DNA from: Thermomonas fusca DSM 15424
Lineage (GTDB): Bacteria > Pseudomonadota > Gammaproteobacteria > Xanthomonadales > Xanthomonadaceae
Direction of reading: 5' to 3'
DNA length: 64,000 nt
NCBI RefSeq assembly: GCF_000423885.1
Contig: NZ_KE384101.1
Location: 53,600-117,599, forward strand
The notes beneath the pieces are model-generated. The model was not told the origin of the DNA. It was given only the letters and a program-made list of their open reading frames with translations, and searched no databases. The position numbers and the translations under genes are program-made. Below are positions 61,472 through 64,000 of the stretch, piece by piece; the stretch's first letter is position 1, and the number at the start of each line of letters is the position of its first letter.

Positions 61472-64000
61472 CCACGGCGTTGCAGGATGCCATCGACCAC
61501 ACCGCGCTGGGCTGGGTGAAGCCGGAGATCGACGAGACCCTGCGCCAGGCGCGGATCGAGCTCGAAGGCTTCGCCGAAAACCCCGGCGATCCGCTGCCCA
61601 TGGAAACCTGCATGGGCCACCTGCATCAGGTGCAGGGCACCCTGCAGATGCTGGAGCTGCAGGCCCCGGCGATGGTGGCCGGCGAGATGGAGCAGCTCGC
61701 GGACTCGCTGCGCGCAGATGCCACCGCCGACCGCGACGAAGCGCTGGCCGTGCTGATGCGCGGCATGGTGCAGCTGCCCGACTACCTGGAGCGACTGCAG
61801 GGCGGTCACCGCGACATTCCGATCGTGCTGCTGCCGCTGATCAACGAACTGCGTGCCGCGCGCGGCGTTCCCGCGCTGGGGCAGGAAGCGTTGCCGAGCC
61901 TGCTGGACGCACCGACTGAAGCCGAACTCGAGCACGCCCGCGGCAGCCTGGCCGGACGCAACCGCGCGCTGCTGGACACCGTGTCCACGGCGATCAAGGA
62001 AGACCTGCTCAAGGTCAAGGACGCACTCGACCTGCACCTGCGCGGCAGCCGCGACAACGTGCAGGAACTGCAGCCGCAGGCCGAAGCGCTGGACCGGATC
62101 GGCGACACTCTGGGAATGCTCGGGCTGGACAGCGCCCGCAGGGTGGTACAGGAACAGCGCCGGATCGTCCATGACATCGCCAGCGGCCTGCGGCCGCAGG
62201 CGGAGAACGACTTGCTGGAAGTGGCGGGCGCGCTGCTCTACATCGACCACTCGCTGGACGACCAGGTCGCCCAGCTCGGCAGCGGCAGCACCGAGGGTGA
62301 CGCCGGTGACCTGCTGGCGCAAGAATCGCGCAAGGTCATGGGCGCGCTGACCCGTGCCGCGGTGACCAATTTCGCCGAAGTGCGCAACGCGTTCGTGGCC
62401 TTCGTCGAAACCGACTGGAGCCATTCCGCGCTGGAATCCGTGCCCCGCCTGCTGGCCGAAGTGGCCGGGGCGATGCGGATGCTGGAGCGCCCGGAACCGG
62501 CCGACTACCTGGAAGCGCTGCGCCGCTACAGTCAGGTCGAGCTGATCGAGCGCGCGCAGGTGCCGGGCGGACGCCAGCTCGATACGCTGGCGGACGCGCT
62601 GTCCAGCATGGAGTATTTCCTCGAGACCCTGCACGATCCGCACGGCCAGCGCCAGGACCTGCTGGACAAGACTCGTGTCAGCCTGGAGGCGCTGCGCTAC
62701 TGGCCGCTGCCGGAAGCTGCCCCCGTCGTGAACAAGGCGCCGGCCGATCTGCCCGCGCCCGCTGAAGAGGTCGCCGAGCCGGTGCCGGAAGCCGTCGCTG
62801 ACGGGACGGCAGTTGAGGCGCAGGGCGAAATCGTTGCCGAGGAAGATCCGGTTGCCGCGCCCGCCGAAGTGGCGGTCAGCGTCGCCCCTGCCGCGGTGGC
62901 GATGGCGGCCGGCTTTGAATCGGCCGGCGACGAGATCGACGACGAGATCCGCGAGATCTTCCTCGAGGAGTTCGAGGACGAGATCAACAACCTGGACGGC
63001 CTGCTGCCGACCTGGAAGCTGACGCCGGACGATGGCGACACGTTGCGCCCGATCCGCCGCGTGTTCCACACCCTGAAGGGCAGCGGCCGGCTGGTCGGTG
63101 CCAAGGTGCTGGGAGAGTTCGCCTGGCACGTCGAGAACATGCTCAACCGCGTGCTGGACGGCTCGCGCCCGGCCAGCCACGCCGTGGTCGCGTACGTCGG
63201 CCAGGCCCGCGGCGTGCTGCCGCAGCTGCATGCAGCGCTGCGCGGCGAAGGCGCGGTCACCACCGATATCCCGGCGATGGAAGCCATCGCCGATCGTCTG
63301 GCCGCCGGCGAAGATGTATTGATGTCGGCGCCGCCGATCGCCCAGGCCGCGCAGCCGGAACCGGCGCAGGCCGGTACCGCGGACGAGCCAGCCGCCGCGG
63401 CCGACACGCGGGTGGTTGCGGTCGATCCAGTGCTGCTGGAGATTCTCGGCACCGAGGTTGGCGGTCACCTTGAAACCGTCGATGCGTGGCTGGCACAGGC
63501 GCGCACCGGCGACACCATCGCCAGCGATGCGCTGGTGCGTGCAATCCACACCCTCAACGGCGCCTTCGCGATGACCGAAGTGCCGTCGGTCACTGCGTTC
63601 ACAGCGCCCGCAGAGGGTTATGTGAAGCGCTTGCTGGCGGCCCATGCGGTCGCCGGCAGCGAGGGCGTCGCGGCGCTGGGCGCCGTGGCCGAAGCGGTGC
63701 GCGCCTCCACCCGTGCGCTGCAGGAAAGCCCGACGCAGGTGCCCATGTTCGCCGCGCTGGCGGAACGGATGGCGGCACTGCGCGATGCCTTGCCCGAAGC
63801 CAATCTGCCCTTCATCGACACCGGGTCGGTCGGCGACGCCGATGCCGCGCGTCACGCGCAGCAGGCCGAGGCCGAGCGTGTTGCCGCCGAGCAGGCGGAA
63901 GCCGAGCGTTTGGCCGCGGAAGAAGCGGCGCGTCTGGAAGCCGAACGTATCGCCGCCGCGGAAGCCGAGGCTGCACGCCTGGCCGCCGAACAAGCCGAAG
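61468..64000 (+). CDS. chpA: Hybrid chemotaxis histidine kinase ChpA/PilL (partial; C-terminus beyond window edge)
   Basis: The large CheA-type kinase of the pilus chemosensory system has 844 codons visible, open at the edge. Three HPt-like sites are seen. An N-terminal degenerate one reads HLHQVQGTLQML (His53, Lys replaced by Gln). A canonical one reads RRVFHTLKGSGRLVGAKVLGEFAWHVENMLN (His534). A third reads AIHTLNGAFAMTEV (His694, Lys replaced by Asn). Between 540 residues of helical HPt-type sequence and the end are Ala/Glu-rich linkers (about 440-490, 620-645). From about 795 an EAERLAAEEAARLEAER coiled coil runs to the edge. CheA catalytic, CheW and receiver domains are expected outside the window. 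Confidence 0.93.
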   Translation, partial: MTTALQDAIDHTALGWVKPEIDETLRQARIELEGFAENPGDPLPMETCMGHLHQVQGTLQMLELQAPAMVAGEMEQLADSLRADATADRDEALAVLMRGMVQLPDYLERLQGGHRDIPIVLLPLINELRAARGVPALGQEALPSLLDAPTEAELEHARGSLAGRNRALLDTVSTAIKEDLLKVKDALDLHLRGSRDNVQELQPQAEALDRIGDTLGMLGLDSARRVVQEQRRIVHDIASGLRPQAENDLLEVAGALLYIDHSLDDQVAQLGSGSTEGDAGDLLAQESRKVMGALTRAAVTNFAEVRNAFVAFVETDWSHSALESVPRLLAEVAGAMRMLERPEPADYLEALRRYSQVELIERAQVPGGRQLDTLADALSSMEYFLETLHDPHGQRQDLLDKTRVSLEALRYWPLPEAAPVVNKAPADLPAPAEEVAEPVPEAVADGTAVEAQGEIVAEEDPVAAPAEVAVSVAPAAVAMAAGFESAGDEIDDEIREIFLEEFEDEINNLDGLLPTWKLTPDDGDTLRPIRRVFHTLKGSGRLVGAKVLGEFAWHVENMLNRVLDGSRPASHAVVAYVGQARGVLPQLHAALRGEGAVTTDIPAMEAIADRLAAGEDVLMSAPPIAQAAQPEPAQAGTADEPAAAADTRVVAVDPVLLEILGTEVGGHLETVDAWLAQARTGDTIASDALVRAIHTLNGAFAMTEVPSVTAFTAPAEGYVKRLLAAHAVAGSEGVAALGAVAEAVRASTRALQESPTQVPMFAALAERMAALRDALPEANLPFIDTGSVGDADAARHAQQAEAERVAAEQAEAERLAAEEAARLEAERIAAAEAEAARLAAEQAE

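Noticed and set aside
58162..63993. 1943-codon open frame on the minus strand opposite pilH-pilI-pilJ-chpA
   Set aside because: Composition (His/Arg/Gln/Gly-rich, no domains) is that of an antisense shadow in very GC-rich DNA; the plus-strand genes have clear families.

Overview
The window is a continuous stretch of very GC-rich (roughly 70%), densely packed bacterial chromosome. Gene content and order (the gshB/tonB-like pair divergent from pilGHIJ-chpA, RelA with a decayed hydrolase domain, RimK, a GDSL autotransporter esterase, GltS, an ornithine-lipid-type acyltransferase fusion) point to a gammaproteobacterium of the Xanthomonadaceae/Lysobacteraceae, such as a Lysobacter, Luteimonas, Thermomonas or Pseudoxanthomonas relative. 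That placement is inference from gene families. I see no phage, plasmid, insertion sequence with a transposase, CRISPR array or rRNA. No gene-free stretch exceeds about 260 bases.

Layout. 1-8.2 kb: alaA (cut by the window edge), rsgA overlapping a QEGLA-motif metalloprotein gene, the coupled pair gltS-dadA-like (minus strand), and maeB. 8.5-17.3 kb: aceE, an M28 peptidase, mscL, a fumarylacetoacetate-hydrolase-family enzyme coupled to a small membrane protein, a Rieske protein, an SLC13 transporter and trmB. 17.4-23.9 kb: GDSL autotransporter, tRNA-Gly(CCC), rimK, an OmpR-type two-component pair and ilvE. 23.9-33.5 kb: a methionine-cycle cluster (metF, ahcY behind an SAH riboswitch, metK) interleaved with an SRPBCC protein, a redoxin, an ABC-F ATPase and a TPR-GGDEF diguanylate cyclase. 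33.6-44 kb: a two-domain acyltransferase behind a riboswitch-like structured leader, a metallophosphoesterase, dusB, recQ, dps and hrpA. 44-57.6 kb: relA coupled to a TPR-type membrane protein, a GT2-GT4 glycosyltransferase, mrcB (PBP1b), a DinG/YoaA helicase, tsaB, a small secreted protein, and gshB coupled to a TonB-like protein. 57.7-64 kb: the type IV pilus chemosensory operon pilG-pilH-pilI-pilJ-(19-codon ORF)-chpA, truncated at the right edge.

Functional threads. Three of the four SAM-cycle enzymes one would look for are here, under visible regulation: ahcY has an SAH riboswitch, and metF and metK share a dyad-like upstream element. relA, the GGDEF protein and the pilus chemosensory cluster cover ppGpp, c-di-GMP and twitching control.

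Most notable observations. (1) A compact, apparently pseudoknotted RNA of about 100 nt ends on the Shine-Dalgarno of the acyltransferase gene at 33.7 kb. (2) Two palindromic elements of identical length (84 nt) sit in frame inside two unrelated helicase genes, hrpA and the dinG-like gene; both encode KAGxESTF-(12 residues)-KVDSDPAF. (3) The metF and metK upstream regions share an element. (4) A near-perfect 28-bp inverted repeat lies between recQ and dps.
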